Numbered from the stretch's first letter, positions 50,752 through 60,265 are shown. The stretch is 64,000 nucleotides of DNA from Arthrobacter sp. ISL-48 (GCF_018613805.1 NZ_JAGGPL010000002.1:62001-126000); one strand, 5' to 3'. The notes: generated by a model not told the origin, from the letters alone. Program-made: numbers and translations.

Positions 50752-51153
50752 TCAGCCAGCCATGCCAGCCTTAACCGCCAATACCGGGCAGGACGCTTCG
50801 AGCAGAATGCGCTGGGCGGTGCTGCCCATGATCAGCTTGCCCACCGGCGTCCTGCGGCGCAGCCCGATCACAATCAGCTCGGCATCGTGCTCCTCTGCGG
50901 CATCGAGGACCTCCGCTGCCGCGTCATGCCCACGGACCGGCTGCTTGATCACGTGGTCAATTCCCTGGGTTGCCAGCCGAACCTCGATACTCTGGATCTC
51001 CGGCTCCTGGGCATATCTGTTGTCCACCAGGGCATCACCCTTGGACGAGTTGATGACCAGCAAGGTGTTGTTGCTCTTGCGGGCCTCCGAGATGGCCCGG
51101 GTGAGCGCCGCTTCGCCCTCTGGTGTGGGGACGTATCCCACCACGATCGTCAT
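50752..51153 (-). CDS. Universal stress protein (single domain)
   Basis: A 133-residue UspA-fold protein. MTIVVGYVPTPEGEAALTRAISEA opens the fold. The nucleotide-binding motif is VIGLRRRTPVGKLIMGSTAQRILLEASCPVLAV, of the ATP-binding G-x2-G-x9-G-S/T type with Arg in place of the second Gly. It is the last gene of the tctCBA strand, 109 bp after tctA, with its own AGGAG site. It may be co-transcribed with the transporter. Confidence 0.85.
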   Translation of the reverse strand: MTIVVGYVPTPEGEAALTRAISEARKSNNTLLVINSSKGDALVDNRYAQEPEIQSIEVRLATQGIDHVIKQPVRGHDAAAEVLDAAEEHDAELIVIGLRRRTPVGKLIMGSTAQRILLEASCPVLAVKAGMAG

Positions 51154-51227
51154 GGTTGCTCCTTGTGGTCCGTTGCCTGTATGTGTGGTGTTCTACCGCT
51201 GCCTGCGAAGTGACGGCGTGGACGTAC

Positions 51228-51290
51228 TAGCCGTCGCCGTGGTCCTAGCCGTCGCCGTGGTCCTAGCCGTCGCCGTCGCCGTCGCCGTCG
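51228..51290. repeat. Six-base and 18-bp tandem repeats at the tctA stop codon
   Basis: On the plus strand an 18-bp unit TAGCCGTCGCCGTGGTCC (51228-51245, 51246-51263) is followed by a third partial copy (51264 on) and a GTCGCC microsatellite. On the coding (minus) strand each 18-bp unit carries an in-frame TAG, so the tctA stop is present three times. Confidence 0.85.
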
Positions 51291-52894
51291 CGGCCGACGT
51301 CTCCGTCGGCCGGTCCGTCGGCGCGGTGGCTCCCATGGCTGACGGAGCCGCGCGTCACATCTGTCGGTTCGGATCCGCGGCTGGCGTTTGCAGGCAGGAA
51401 GCTGGTGACCGGACGGTTTCGCCGCCACAGCTTCAGCAGCAGCGGCCAGACGAGGATGATCGCCACAATGATGTAAATAACGACGGCGATCGGTTCGCTG
51501 AAGAGCCCGGAGGGGTCACCGGCGCTCAGCTTCAAGGTCTTGCGGAGCTGGCCTTCAATGCGTGGGCCCAGGATCACGCCGAGGATGAGTGGCAGCACGG
51601 GGAGTCCGAAGCGCCGCATCATGAACCCGAGCGCACCCAGCACCAGCAGGATTACCAGGTCGAAGGCCTGCAGATTCACCGAATAGGCGCCCAGCGTGGC
51701 GAAGAACAGGATTCCCGCATACAGGTAAGGACGAGGGAGCTGCAGGAGCCTGGCCCACAGCGGCGCCAGGGGCAGGTTGATGACCAGGAGCAGGAAATTG
51801 CCGATGAAGAGGCTAGCAATCAGGGCCCAGACCAGGGGTCCCTGGCTCTCGAACAGTTGCGGGCCAGGCTGGATGCCGTACGAGGTGAAGGCCGCCAGCA
51901 TCACGGCTGCCGTGGCGTTGGTGGGCAGGCCCAGGGCCAGCATGGGGGTCAGTGTGCCTGCGGCCGCCGCATTGTTGGCGGCTTCCGGCCCGGCCACGCC
52001 CTCGATTGCGCCCTTGCCGAACTCTTCAGGGTGCTTGCTGAGCCGCTTCTCCGTGACGTAGGAGAGGAACGTGGGGATCTCGGCACCGCCGGCCGGAAGA
52101 GCTCCGAACGGAAAGCCGAACGCGGTTCCGCGCAGCCAGGGCTTCCAGGACCGCTTCCAGTCCTGTTTGCCCATCCACGGCTGGCCTACGGGGATGATGT
52201 TCAACGGCGTGCGGCGCAGGTGAGCGGCCACCCAGAGCGCCTCACCGACGGCGAAGATGGCCACGGCCACCACGACAATATCGAGTCCGTCAGCCAGCAG
52301 GGGCTGGCCGAACGTGAGGCGTGCCTGCCCGGTGACGGAGTCCAGGCCCACCAGGCCGATTGCGAGTCCGAGCCCCAGCGAGGCGAAGCCGCGGAGGCGG
52401 GACGATCCCAGGACGGCCGTGACCGCCAGGAGCGCAAGCACCATGATGGCGAAGTAGCTGGGCGAACCAAGGCTGACGGCGAACGTCACCACAATTGGTG
52501 CGCAGACGGCCAGCAGCGCGGTGCCGATGGTGCCGGCAACGAACGAGCCGATGGCCGCCGTCGCCAGTGCTTGGGCAGCTCTGCCGGCTTTCGCCATCTT
52601 GTTGCCTTCGATGGCCGTAACCACCGACGACGATTCCCCCGGAGTGTTAAGCAGGATGGACGTCGTGGAACCGCCGTACATGCCGCCGTAATAAATGCCG
52701 GCGAACATAATGAAAGCGCTGGTGGGCTCGAGGGCGTAGGTGACCGGGAGCAGCAAGGCAATAGACATGGCCGGCCCGATTCCCGGGAGCACGCCGACGG
52801 CGGTACCCAGGACCACGCCGATCACGGCATAGAGGAAATTCATGGGGGTCAGGGCCGTGGCAAAGCCGTCCATAAGGGAGGAAAAGACATCCAT
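51263..52894 (-). CDS. tctA: Tripartite tricarboxylate transporter, large permease TctA
   Basis: A 543-residue membrane protein of the TctA family, with about twelve helices. The N-terminal signature [23 protein letters not shown] and [31 protein letters not shown] are characteristic, as are [21 protein letters not shown] and [16 protein letters not shown]. It forms the channel of the TTT transporter with TctB and receives substrate from TctC. The last 40 residues form an atypical hydrophilic tail ending GDGDGDG, caused by repeat expansion. Its ATG overlaps the tctB stop. Confidence 0.9.
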   Translation of the reverse strand: MDVFSSLMDGFATALTPMNFLYAVIGVVLGTAVGVLPGIGPAMSIALLLPVTYALEPTSAFIMFAGIYYGGMYGGSTTSILLNTPGESSSVVTAIEGNKMAKAGRAAQALATAAIGSFVAGTIGTALLAVCAPIVVTFAVSLGSPSYFAIMVLALLAVTAVLGSSRLRGFASLGLGLAIGLVGLDSVTGQARLTFGQPLLADGLDIVVVAVAIFAVGEALWVAAHLRRTPLNIIPVGQPWMGKQDWKRSWKPWLRGTAFGFPFGALPAGGAEIPTFLSYVTEKRLSKHPEEFGKGAIEGVAGPEAANNAAAAGTLTPMLALGLPTNATAAVMLAAFTSYGIQPGPQLFESQGPLVWALIASLFIGNFLLLVINLPLAPLWARLLQLPRPYLYAGILFFATLGAYSVNLQAFDLVILLVLGALGFMMRRFGLPVLPLILGVILGPRIEGQLRKTLKLSAGDPSGLFSEPIAVVIYIIVAIILVWPLLLKLWRRNRPVTSFLPANASRGSEPTDVTRGSVSHGSHRADGPADGDVGRDGDGDGDG

Positions 52895-53406
52895 CAGAGA
52901 ATCCCTTCCAGGAGCCCGGCGGGCAGCGCGATGCCGAGGCCAAGGTAGAAGCCGTAAAAGGTGAGCAGCGACATGGCCAGGGAAACGAGCCCGTCACGGA
53001 CGTAGTGCCGGCTTCCCAGGGCCCACACGCTGCCCCAGAACAGGATGGTTCCCGAGATCACCCATCCGGCCCAGTCGATCAGGAGGATGTTGGCGATGAA
53101 GGCGCCAGCCAGGGGCAGGACGGTCCTCCAGTCGGCGGGGTGGGTGAGATCCACGTCCTCACCCTCCTCCGCCTCGCCTTTACCGCCGCGGAGTACGTTC
53201 ACGGCCAGCAGGACAGCGCAGACAATGAGCAGTCCGGCCACGATATAGGGGAGGGTCTTCGGGCCCACTGGATCCGAGTTGGAGTACGGGGTAGCCAGGC
53301 CAAGTGCGTCCCAGAGGACCAGGGCCCCGGCCGCCCCGAGCAGGAGGGCAACCCCCAGCTCGGAGCGGCCTTTGAGCCGTGAGGTCAAAGAGGTTGAGGA
53401 GCTCAC
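52894..53406 (-). CDS. tctB: Tripartite tricarboxylate transporter, small permease TctB
   Basis: A 170-residue membrane protein with four predicted helices and a hydrophilic loop after the second ([22 protein letters not shown]). Size, helix pattern and the [26 protein letters not shown] segment match TctB. The GTG start overlaps the tctC stop (GTGA) and the stop overlaps the tctA start, so all three are translationally coupled. Confidence 0.86.
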   Translation of the reverse strand: MSSSTSLTSRLKGRSELGVALLLGAAGALVLWDALGLATPYSNSDPVGPKTLPYIVAGLLIVCAVLLAVNVLRGGKGEAEEGEDVDLTHPADWRTVLPLAGAFIANILLIDWAGWVISGTILFWGSVWALGSRHYVRDGLVSLAMSLLTFYGFYLGLGIALPAGLLEGIL

Positions 53407-54410
53407 GCCAGGCCAAGCTTCGTGAGGACGTCCGCCACCCGCTTGTCCTGCTCGGTAAGGAAGGTCTTGAAGTCGTCACCCGTGACAAACGCGTCGGTCC
53501 AGCTGTGGGTCTTCAGGGCTTCCTTCCACGCTGCAGTGCCGTGCATCTTTTCGATGGCTGCAATCAGGGAGGCCTTGTCTCCGTCGCTGATTCCCGGAGG
53601 AGCTACCATGCCGCGCCAGTTGCTGAACACCAGGTCGATGCCGGATTCCTTCAGCGTCGGTGCATCCACTCCGTCCAGGCGCTTTTCACCACTGGTGGCC
53701 AGGACACGCACCGCGCCTGATTCGATCTGCTTCAAGTACTCACCGGCACCGGAGGCCGCGAAGCCCAGCTTGTTTCCCAGGATGGCCGGGAGGAGGTCAC
53801 CGCCGCCGTCGTAGGCAACGTAGTTGACCTTGGTGGCGTCGATGCCGACGGCTCCGGCAAGCTGCATGGGCAGCAGGTGGTCAGGACCGCCGGGAGATGA
53901 TCCGCCGCCCACGGCGATGGACCCGGGATCGGCCTTCCAGGCCTTGACCAGGTCACCGATGGTCTTATAGGGCGAATCCTTGCTGACCATGATGGCGCCT
54001 GGCTCTTCGATGAGCTTGGCCAGCGGGGTGGTGTCCGTCAGTTTGGACTGGGACTTGTTGGTGTAGCTTGCGCCCACCACGCCAAGGCCCATCAGCATGG
54101 CGAGGTCGCCGTTGCCCTTTTCGTTGACGACGCGGGCCAGGCCCACGGTTCCGCCTGCGCCGGCGAGGTTAAAGACTTCGGTGTTGGTGGCGATCTTCTC
54201 GTCTTCGAGAACCTTCGCGGCGACACGGGCGGTGGTGTCGTATCCTCCACCCGCGGTGTTGGGGACCAGGATCTGGAGCCCGGTCAGCGGGCCGGCGGCG
54301 GCGCCGGAGCTGGATGGGGTGGAGTTCTTGCCGGTGGCACCGCAGCCGGTGGCCATCAGGGCGATGCCGGCGGCGACGGCGGCGATTCGCAATGCGCGGA
54401 TCTGGCGCAT
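53403..54410 (-). CDS. tctC: Tricarboxylate-binding lipoprotein TctC (Bug family)
   Basis: A 335-residue solute-binding protein of the Bug/TctC family. The signal ends in a lipobox ALMATGCG (lipidated Cys at about 23). The mature part has LQILVPNTAGGGYDTTARVAAKVLED, GGTVGLARVVNEKGNGD and IAVGGGSSPGGPDHLLPMQLAGAVG, which form the carboxylate pocket. ATG 54410 follows GAAGAGGAA. It is divergent from the CitA/CitB-type two-component genes, the usual arrangement for regulated citrate or tricarboxylate uptake. Confidence 0.9.
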   Translation of the reverse strand: MRQIRALRIAAVAAGIALMATGCGATGKNSTPSSSGAAAGPLTGLQILVPNTAGGGYDTTARVAAKVLEDEKIATNTEVFNLAGAGGTVGLARVVNEKGNGDLAMLMGLGVVGASYTNKSQSKLTDTTPLAKLIEEPGAIMVSKDSPYKTIGDLVKAWKADPGSIAVGGGSSPGGPDHLLPMQLAGAVGIDATKVNYVAYDGGGDLLPAILGNKLGFAASGAGEYLKQIESGAVRVLATSGEKRLDGVDAPTLKESGIDLVFSNWRGMVAPPGISDGDKASLIAAIEKMHGTAAWKEALKTHSWTDAFVTGDDFKTFLTEQDKRVADVLTKLGLA

Positions 54411-54446
54411 GGTGTTCCTCTTCTCAGTAAAGTCAGCGATAAAGCT

Positions 54447-54463
54447 AGTCAGCAAAACTGACT
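54447..54463. promoter_or_regulatory. Candidate operator AGTCAG-N5-CTGACT upstream of tctC
   Basis: A perfect inverted repeat (54447-54452 and 54458-54463), with another AGTCAGC half-site 16 bp away at 54431-54437. It is 37 bp upstream of the tctC start, in the divergent gap to citA, a likely place for the response regulator to bind. Confidence 0.5.
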
Positions 54464-54616
54464 GGTGATCTGATGCTAGGCGCCACAGTGACGGACATCA
54501 CTCTTGTGTACGCAGAGAAAGTTAAGTTCATTGCGTTCACGTTTCCGGCGCCCCACCCTGGGGATAGCATGCGTCCGGATCCAAGGCAGTGAGGGCAAGA
54601 TGGCACGGGCGGAGTG

Positions 54617-54635
54617 GGGTATAGTTCCGATACCC
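54617..54635. promoter_or_regulatory. Inverted repeat GGGTAT-N7-ATACCC just upstream of citA-type gene
   Basis: A perfect 6-bp inverted repeat with a 7-base spacer, nine bases before the ATG at 54645. It could be a second operator or a small hairpin at the ribosome site. If the real start lies further upstream, it would be inside the gene. Confidence 0.35.
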
Positions 54636-54644
54636 TGCGGGGGC

Positions 54645-56267
54645 ATGGACCACACCATAGAAAGAACCACAGTGACTCGACGAAGAGGAATGTCCCTCGC
54701 AGGGCAGTACCTTGTTCTGCAGTTGCTCATTGTCCTGGCGGTGCTGGTTGCCGTAGTGGCCATTTCGCTGGCGCAGTCGGCCGCGGCCTTTGAAAGGATC
54801 GAGGGCCGCCGTGCGCTGTCCGCCGCCGAGGCACTGGGAGCCAACCCCACAGTGCGCGCACTCCTGCCGACCGCCGAACCACGGGGCGGCTCCGCCCTTC
54901 CCGCCGTGGCGGAGTCGGTACGGATAGTTTCCGGATCGTCCAACGTGGCGATCGCGAAGCTTGATCGGACGGTAGTGGCGTCCTCCGATCCGAGCATGCT
55001 GGGCCGCCCCATGGAACTTGGGCCGAGCCGGGTGTTGGAGGGCCGGGCCTGGACGGGCGTTGTGGGCGGATCCGGCGAGGCAGCCCTGTCCGCCCACGTT
55101 CCAGTCCTGGACGACGAGGGCAAAATGATCGGCATTGCGGCCATCAGCCGGAGCTACCCGTCCACGCTGGAACGCCTGGGGGACGCTGTACCGAATCTCC
55201 TCACGTACGTGGGGGTGGCCAGCGTGCTGGGCGTGGCAGGTTCCTTGCTGCTGGCCCGCCGGGTCAAGCGGCAGACACTGGGTATGGAACCCAGCGAAAT
55301 CACCGGGCTGGTGGAGAACCGCGAGGCCATGCTGCACGGACTGAAGGAAGGCGTGGTGGCACTCGATCCGCACGAACGCATCACAGTGGCCAATGACAGC
55401 GCCCGGGAATTACTGGGGCTGCCCGCGGACTGTGTGGGCAAGAATCTTGCCAGCCTGGCCGTGGAGCCGGCCCTGAAGGACGTCCTCACCCGCGAGCAGC
55501 CCGGTCCGGACCAACTGGCGCTGGTCGGGGACCGGATGGTGGTGCTGAACAGGGTTCCCATCCGTTCCCGCGGCCGGGACATCGGTTCCGTGACCACCCT
55601 GCGCGACCGCACGGAACTGTCGTCCCTTGAGCGCGAACTGGGCACCACCCGGACCGCGACAGACACCCTGCGCGCCCAGGCCCATGAGTTCGCCAACCAG
55701 CTGCACGTGATCTCGGGGCTGATCCAGATCGGGGAGTACGATTCCGTGGTCCAGTTTGTGAATGGCGCCACCCTGGACAGGACGCGGCTCAACGACGACG
55801 TCACCAGCCGCATCCAGGACCCCGCACTGGCCGCCCTCCTGATCGCCAAGTCCAGCCTCGCCACCGAGCGCGGGGTCACGCTGCAGCTTGATCCGGAGTC
55901 CGCGCTGGGCCGCGTTGACGATGAGCTCTCCCGGGACCTGACCACGGTGGTCGGAAACCTGGTGGACAACGCGTTCGACGCCGTTGCCGGCCTTCCGGAG
56001 GCAGCCGTCCGGGTCCAGGTGGAGGATGCGGACCACGGCGTCACTGTCACGGTCAGGGATACCGGATCGGGCATCGTCCAGGGTGAAGCCGAAGAGATCT
56101 TCCGGCAGGGTTTCACCACCAAGGAACCAGGACCAGGTGGCAGCCGCGGCTTCGGGTTGGCGCTCTCCCGGGTGGTCTGCCGGCGAGACGGGGGTGACCT
56201 TACCGTGGCTAATGACAACGGGGCGGTCTTTACCGCACGGCTGAAACGAGGAAGGCCACAGCCATGA
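54645..56267 (+). CDS. Sensor histidine kinase, CitA/DcuS family
   Basis: About 540 residues. A transmembrane helix (about 21-42) and a second (about 184-205) flank an extracellular sensor domain of PAS type. A cytoplasmic PAS domain (about 225-325) and a SPOB-type dimerisation domain with the phospho-accepting His (AQAHEFANQLHVISGLIQIG, about 345-364) follow. The HATPase has TVVGNLVDNAFDAV, VRDTGSGI and GGSRGFGLALSRVVCRRDGG. It senses extracellular di- or tricarboxylates in the family. The start is uncertain: ATG 54645 is used, while 54600 and 54690 are alternatives. It overlaps the regulator gene by four bases. Confidence 0.86.
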   Translation: MDHTIERTTVTRRRGMSLAGQYLVLQLLIVLAVLVAVVAISLAQSAAAFERIEGRRALSAAEALGANPTVRALLPTAEPRGGSALPAVAESVRIVSGSSNVAIAKLDRTVVASSDPSMLGRPMELGPSRVLEGRAWTGVVGGSGEAALSAHVPVLDDEGKMIGIAAISRSYPSTLERLGDAVPNLLTYVGVASVLGVAGSLLLARRVKRQTLGMEPSEITGLVENREAMLHGLKEGVVALDPHERITVANDSARELLGLPADCVGKNLASLAVEPALKDVLTREQPGPDQLALVGDRMVVLNRVPIRSRGRDIGSVTTLRDRTELSSLERELGTTRTATDTLRAQAHEFANQLHVISGLIQIGEYDSVVQFVNGATLDRTRLNDDVTSRIQDPALAALLIAKSSLATERGVTLQLDPESALGRVDDELSRDLTTVVGNLVDNAFDAVAGLPEAAVRVQVEDADHGVTVTVRDTGSGIVQGEAEEIFRQGFTTKEPGPGGSRGFGLALSRVVCRRDGGDLTVANDNGAVFTARLKRGRPQP

Positions 56268-56932
56268 TCAAGGTCCTGATCGTCGACGACGACTTCATGG
56301 TGGCCAAGGTCCACGCCGGCTTCATCCAGCGCACTCCTGGATTCGCCGTCGTCGGAGTGGCGCATACGGGAGCACAGGCCGTGACCGAGACCGAGCGTCT
56401 CCAGCCGGACCTGGTCCTGCTGGACATCCACCTGCCGGACATCAACGGCCTGGATCTGATGCAGAGACTGCGCGAGGTTGCCCCGGAGCTGGATGTCCTG
56501 GTGATCAGCGCCGCCCGTGAGGTGGAAACGGTCCGCAAGGCCCTCCGCGGCGGGATTGTCCATTACCTCATCAAGCCGTTCTCACAGACGGACCTCCAGG
56601 AACGGCTGGAGCATTACCGCAATACCTACCAGAGCCTGGACTCGTCCAAGGACGTGGCGGAGCAGTCGGACGTCAACCGGGTCTTCGGCCTGGACCGGAC
56701 CGAGCGGCCCCTGCCAAAGGGCTGCAGCATCGAAACACTGAAGCTGGTGGAGGAAGCCCTGAAGGCGGCCGACGGCGACCTGTCCGCTGCCGAAGTGGCC
56801 GTCCAGCTGGGCACATCGCGGGTGAGCGCGCGCCGCTACCTCGAGTATCTCCACGACGAGGGGGCGCTGGAGGTCCGGCTCAAGTACGGCGTGGGCCGGC
56901 CCGAGCGGCGCTATGTCCTCAAGGGCGGCTGA
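56264..56932 (+). CDS. Response regulator, CitB/DctR family
   Basis: A 222-residue regulator. The receiver domain has DDD at 8-10, the phospho-acceptor Asp54 in LVLLDIHLPD and Lys104 in YLIKPF. The C-terminal DNA-binding part (about 145-220) contains AEVAVQLGTSRVSARRYLEYLHDEGALEVRL, the CitB-type helix-turn-helix. It is the partner of the upstream kinase (ATGA overlap) and most likely activates tctCBA, which is divergent. Confidence 0.9.
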   Translation: MIKVLIVDDDFMVAKVHAGFIQRTPGFAVVGVAHTGAQAVTETERLQPDLVLLDIHLPDINGLDLMQRLREVAPELDVLVISAAREVETVRKALRGGIVHYLIKPFSQTDLQERLEHYRNTYQSLDSSKDVAEQSDVNRVFGLDRTERPLPKGCSIETLKLVEEALKAADGDLSAAEVAVQLGTSRVSARRYLEYLHDEGALEVRLKYGVGRPERRYVLKGG

Positions 56933-56958
56933 GCAAGTGCGGCTTGGGCGGCGGGAGC

Positions 56959-57945
56959 CTACTGCAGCAGGGTGTTCACCAGCCGCGCCGCGACCTTGGC
57001 GGTCCGGCCGTCAATGTCGAAGCCCGGGTTCAACTCAGCCACATCCACGTGCAGCAGCTTCCCGCTCGCGGCAACCTGCCGGCAGACAGCACTGATGACC
57101 GGCAGCGGCACGCCGTAGGCAGCGGGCGCGCTCACCCCGGGAGCCTCCGAGGCCGGCAGCACGTCGAGATCGATGGTCAGGTACAGCACGTCCACGCCGT
57201 CGATGAACTCCGCCACAAACGTCCGCACCCGCTCCGCCGTGCAGTCCTCATCCAGCAGGAATTTCACGCCCAGCTGCCGCGCAGTGCCGAAGAGAGCCCG
57301 GGTGTTGTTCGGCTCGGAAATCCCGACGACGGCGTACCGGAATTCGCGCCCCGCGGCGGCTTCCGCTTCCGCCATCTGGAGGAACGGCGTGCCGGAACTC
57401 GGTACTGGTGCCTCACGGAGGTCAAAGTGGGCGTCCAGATTCAGGACGCCCAGCCGGTGCCCGCCACGGACCGCCTCGGAACCGGCGAGTCCCAGATAGC
57501 TGGCAAACGCGGTCTCGTGCCCGCCGCCCAGCACTACGGTGAGCCGGCCGGCGTCGAGCATCGCGGCAATGGCGAGGCCCGCACGTGCCTGGCCTGCCTC
57601 CAAAGCCCCGTCGGACACCACGACGTCCCCGGCGTCGGACACGGTCCTGTCAAGGTGGAACGCGAGCGGCCCTAAGGCCGCACGGAGGGCCGCCGGCGCC
57701 AGGGCCGCGCCGGGCCGCCCCTTGTTCCGGCGGACCCCTTCGTCGCTCGCGAAACCCAGGAGCACCGCCGGCCGCGATGAACCGGGCGTTGCGGAGCGTG
57801 CCGGCGCAGTGGACCCGGCGCCGGACGTGCCCGGTGTGTAGCGCGACACCGCCTGCCACCAGCGCTGGTGCTCGCGGCCGTCGCCGTCGAACCTCCCCGT
57901 CCAGGGCTGGGGCGGGACATCAATGGTGAGCAAGGGAAGAACCAT
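56959..57945 (-). CDS. hutG: Formimidoylglutamase (arginase family)
   Basis: A 328-residue ureohydrolase-fold enzyme, the last step of the four-enzyme histidine pathway (formiminoglutamate to glutamate and formamide). The binuclear manganese site is visible in VVLGGGHETAFA, GVLNLDAHFDLRE and VLYLTIDLDVLPASEAPGVSAPAAYG. VGISEPNNTRALFGTARQLGVKFLLDED is HutG-typical. It lies 11 kb away from hutUH and on the opposite strand. The N-terminus has a Ser/Ala-rich insert near residues 35-60. Confidence 0.85.
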   Translation of the reverse strand: MVLPLLTIDVPPQPWTGRFDGDGREHQRWWQAVSRYTPGTSGAGSTAPARSATPGSSRPAVLLGFASDEGVRRNKGRPGAALAPAALRAALGPLAFHLDRTVSDAGDVVVSDGALEAGQARAGLAIAAMLDAGRLTVVLGGGHETAFASYLGLAGSEAVRGGHRLGVLNLDAHFDLREAPVPSSGTPFLQMAEAEAAAGREFRYAVVGISEPNNTRALFGTARQLGVKFLLDEDCTAERVRTFVAEFIDGVDVLYLTIDLDVLPASEAPGVSAPAAYGVPLPVISAVCRQVAASGKLLHVDVAELNPGFDIDGRTAKVAARLVNTLLQ

Positions 57946-58052
57946 GTTCCAAGCTCACCGCATGGCTGCGGCGAATGCCAGCAGCGGCGCCGTCGTCCTG
58001 TCTGGAATTCCGGAAACCTGCCGTTAAGCGGCAAAAGGATGCCCGGATGCGC

Positions 58053-59498
58053 TTAGTGCATACCCATCGCGGCCTCGATGGTACCCACCGAGAAGAACAG
58101 CAGGAACGCGGCGGCCACGGCCCACATCAGCGGGTGGATGTCGCGGACCCGGCCCTGGACCGTGCGGATCAGGACGTAGGCGATGAAACCGGCACCCAGG
58201 CCATTGGCGATGGAGTAGGTGAATGGCATCAACGTGAAGGTCAGGAACGCCGGGATGGCGATTCCCCAGTCCTGCCAGTCGATCCTTCCCACCTGGGACA
58301 CCATCATGAAGCCCACCACCACCAGGGCGGGAGCCACTGCTTCGAACGGGACGAGGTTGATGAGCGGGGTGAAGAACATGGCCACGAGGAACAGCAGGCC
58401 GGTGACGATGGACGCCACGCCGGTCCGGGCGCCCTCGCCGATTCCGGCACCCGCCTCAACGTAGATCTGGTTCGAGGAGACCGAAGCCCCGCCACCCAGG
58501 ATGGCGCCCAGGGCGTCCACCTGAAGCACGCGGTCAACGTCCGGGATGTTGCCGTGCTTGTCCACCGTTCCGGCCTCATTGGCAAGGCCGACCATGGTGC
58601 CCATCGCGTCAAAGAAGATGCTCAGCAGGATCACAAAAGCGAGCAGCGTGGCAGCAACGAAGCCCAGGTGCCCGAAGGCTCCGAAGGGGTTGGCCTTGCC
58701 GATCAGGGACAGGTCCGGTGCGGCCCAGTCAGTGAACTGCGGCGCCACCAACGACCAGCCCTGGGGGTTGAAAGGCTTATCCTTTTGGACGCTGGGGCCG
58801 ATGTGCAGCGTCATTTCCAGGATCACGGCGATGACGGTGGAGGTGATGATGCCGATCAGGATCGCACCCTTGACCTTACGGACCACCAAGGCGATGGTGA
58901 GCGCCAGGCCGAACACGAACACCGCGGTGGGCCAGCCCAGGAGCTTGCCGTCGAAGCCCAGGCCCACCGGCACTGTGGTGCCGGCAGCATCCGGGATGCG
59001 GCGGACAAAGCCGGCGTTCACCAAACCGATCAGGGCGATGAACAGGCCTATCCCCACCACGATTGCGGTCTTGAGCCCGTCAGGGACTGCCTTGAAGACG
59101 GCGGTCCGGAACCCGGTGAGGACCAGGATCAGCATGGTGACGCCCGATATCACCACCAGGCCCATCATGTCCGGCCAGCTCAGTCCTGGGTTGGTTGCCA
59201 CCGTTACGGCCACGAAAGCGTTGACGCCCAGCCCGGTCGCCAGCGCGAAGGGGTGCCTTCCCCACGCGCCCATGAGGATAGTGAGGACGCCGGCCACGAG
59301 CGCGGTGACGGCGGCCACCGCGGTGAAGCCAAGGGTGGTGCCGTTGGAGTCAGCGCCGGAGAGGATGAGCGGGTTGAGCACCACGATGTAGCTCATGGCA
59401 AAGAAGGTGGCGAACCCGCCGCGGACCTCGCGGGACAGGTTGGACCCCCGTTCGGTGACCTTGAAGTACCGGTCCAGCACAGAGCCTTGCTTAAGCAT
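58053..59498 (-). CDS. NCS2 family purine permease (AzgA-like)
   Basis: A 481-residue membrane protein of the AzgA branch of the NCS2 family (guanine/hypoxanthine/adenine:H+ symporters), with about twelve to fourteen helices. VRGGFATFFAMSYIVVLNPLILSG and MGAWGRHPFALATGLGVNAFVAVTVA are family motifs. ILLSIFFDAMGTMVGLANEAGTVDKHGNIPDVDRVLQVDALGAILGG follows, and GASVSSNQIYVEAGAGIGEGARTG is the signature substrate-binding helix. A strong ribosome site (CCGGAGG) precedes the ATG. It is monocistronic. Confidence 0.9.
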   Translation of the reverse strand: MLKQGSVLDRYFKVTERGSNLSREVRGGFATFFAMSYIVVLNPLILSGADSNGTTLGFTAVAAVTALVAGVLTILMGAWGRHPFALATGLGVNAFVAVTVATNPGLSWPDMMGLVVISGVTMLILVLTGFRTAVFKAVPDGLKTAIVVGIGLFIALIGLVNAGFVRRIPDAAGTTVPVGLGFDGKLLGWPTAVFVFGLALTIALVVRKVKGAILIGIITSTVIAVILEMTLHIGPSVQKDKPFNPQGWSLVAPQFTDWAAPDLSLIGKANPFGAFGHLGFVAATLLAFVILLSIFFDAMGTMVGLANEAGTVDKHGNIPDVDRVLQVDALGAILGGGASVSSNQIYVEAGAGIGEGARTGVASIVTGLLFLVAMFFTPLINLVPFEAVAPALVVVGFMMVSQVGRIDWQDWGIAIPAFLTFTLMPFTYSIANGLGAGFIAYVLIRTVQGRVRDIHPLMWAVAAAFLLFFSVGTIEAAMGMH

Positions 59499-59608
59499 GA
59501 ATCCTCCGGGGAGTCGTTAGGGGTACCTGAATCCTATGGGGCGCCACGGGAGCAACTCGGCTAATTCGCCTACTCTGTAAGGAAGTCAACACAAGGAGCA
59601 GTCCACGC

Positions 59609-60238
59609 ATGCGTTCCATCCGCCGCCAGTTGCTGAGCGTTGTGCTCGGAACAGCCGTTTTCGCCGCCGCAATTCTGGGTATGGCAGGTCCGGCTTCCGC
59701 CCATGACTCTGCCGAGTCCAGCAGCCCCGCGCAGGGTGCCACGGTGGCCACCGCGCCGGACAAGGTGTCTGTCACCTTCAGCAACGACCCGCTTGGCATC
59801 GGGGCGCAGTTCTCTGTCAAGGATGCCACCGGCACGGAATGGGCGGACGGCCCCGTCGAAATCGTGGACAACATGGCCTCCCAGAAACTCAAGGACGGCG
59901 CGCCCGCCGGGAAGTACAACGTCACGTGGCGGGTGGCCAGCTCGGATTCCCATCCCATTGAGGGGACATTCAGCTTCACGGCAACCGCCGCGGCAGAGGG
60001 AACATCTGGCGCAACACCTCCGGGCAGTCCGAAGGCGCCCGCTGTAGTCCCGAGCATGGGCACCGCCGAGCCGGGAACCATCGAGACCCCTGCCCCGGTC
60101 GCGGACGCGTCGCAGCCGTTCCCTTGGAGCCTGGTGGTGTTTGCGGCCGTGGCCATCGGTTTGCTGGTGGCCATCGGGATCCTGGCGAAGCGCCGGCTGA
60201 CGGCCGGCAACGAAGACACAGACGAAGAAGTCGGCTGA
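59609..60238 (+). CDS. CopC-domain copper resistance protein
   Basis: A 209-residue secreted, membrane-tethered CopC protein. A cleavable signal peptide (RQLLSVVLGTAVFAAAILGMAGPASA) ends before AHDSAES, where the mature N-terminal His is a copper ligand. The beta-sandwich has ATVATAPDKVSVTFSNDPLG and ASSDSHPIEGTFSFTA, with the Asp/His pair of the second copper site. A Pro/Ala linker leads to one transmembrane helix (SLVVFAAVAIGLLVAIGIL) and a short charged tail. Usually CopD or YcnI genes are nearby; none is here. Confidence 0.86.
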   Translation: MRSIRRQLLSVVLGTAVFAAAILGMAGPASAHDSAESSSPAQGATVATAPDKVSVTFSNDPLGIGAQFSVKDATGTEWADGPVEIVDNMASQKLKDGAPAGKYNVTWRVASSDSHPIEGTFSFTATAAAEGTSGATPPGSPKAPAVVPSMGTAEPGTIETPAPVADASQPFPWSLVVFAAVAIGLLVAIGILAKRRLTAGNEDTDEEVG

Positions 60239-60265
60239 ACCAGGCCGCTGAGCCGGCCCGCTGAA

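Noticed and set aside
50762..52948. Very long forward open frame (728 codons) opposite the Usp and tctA genes
   Set aside because: It is the complement of a clear TctA permease and stress protein; composition (Gln, His, Arg, Gly) is typical of antisense translation.
57975..59564. Forward open frame of 529 codons opposite the purine permease
   Set aside because: Its product is a His/Gln/Asp-rich shadow of a membrane protein gene with unmistakable AzgA motifs.
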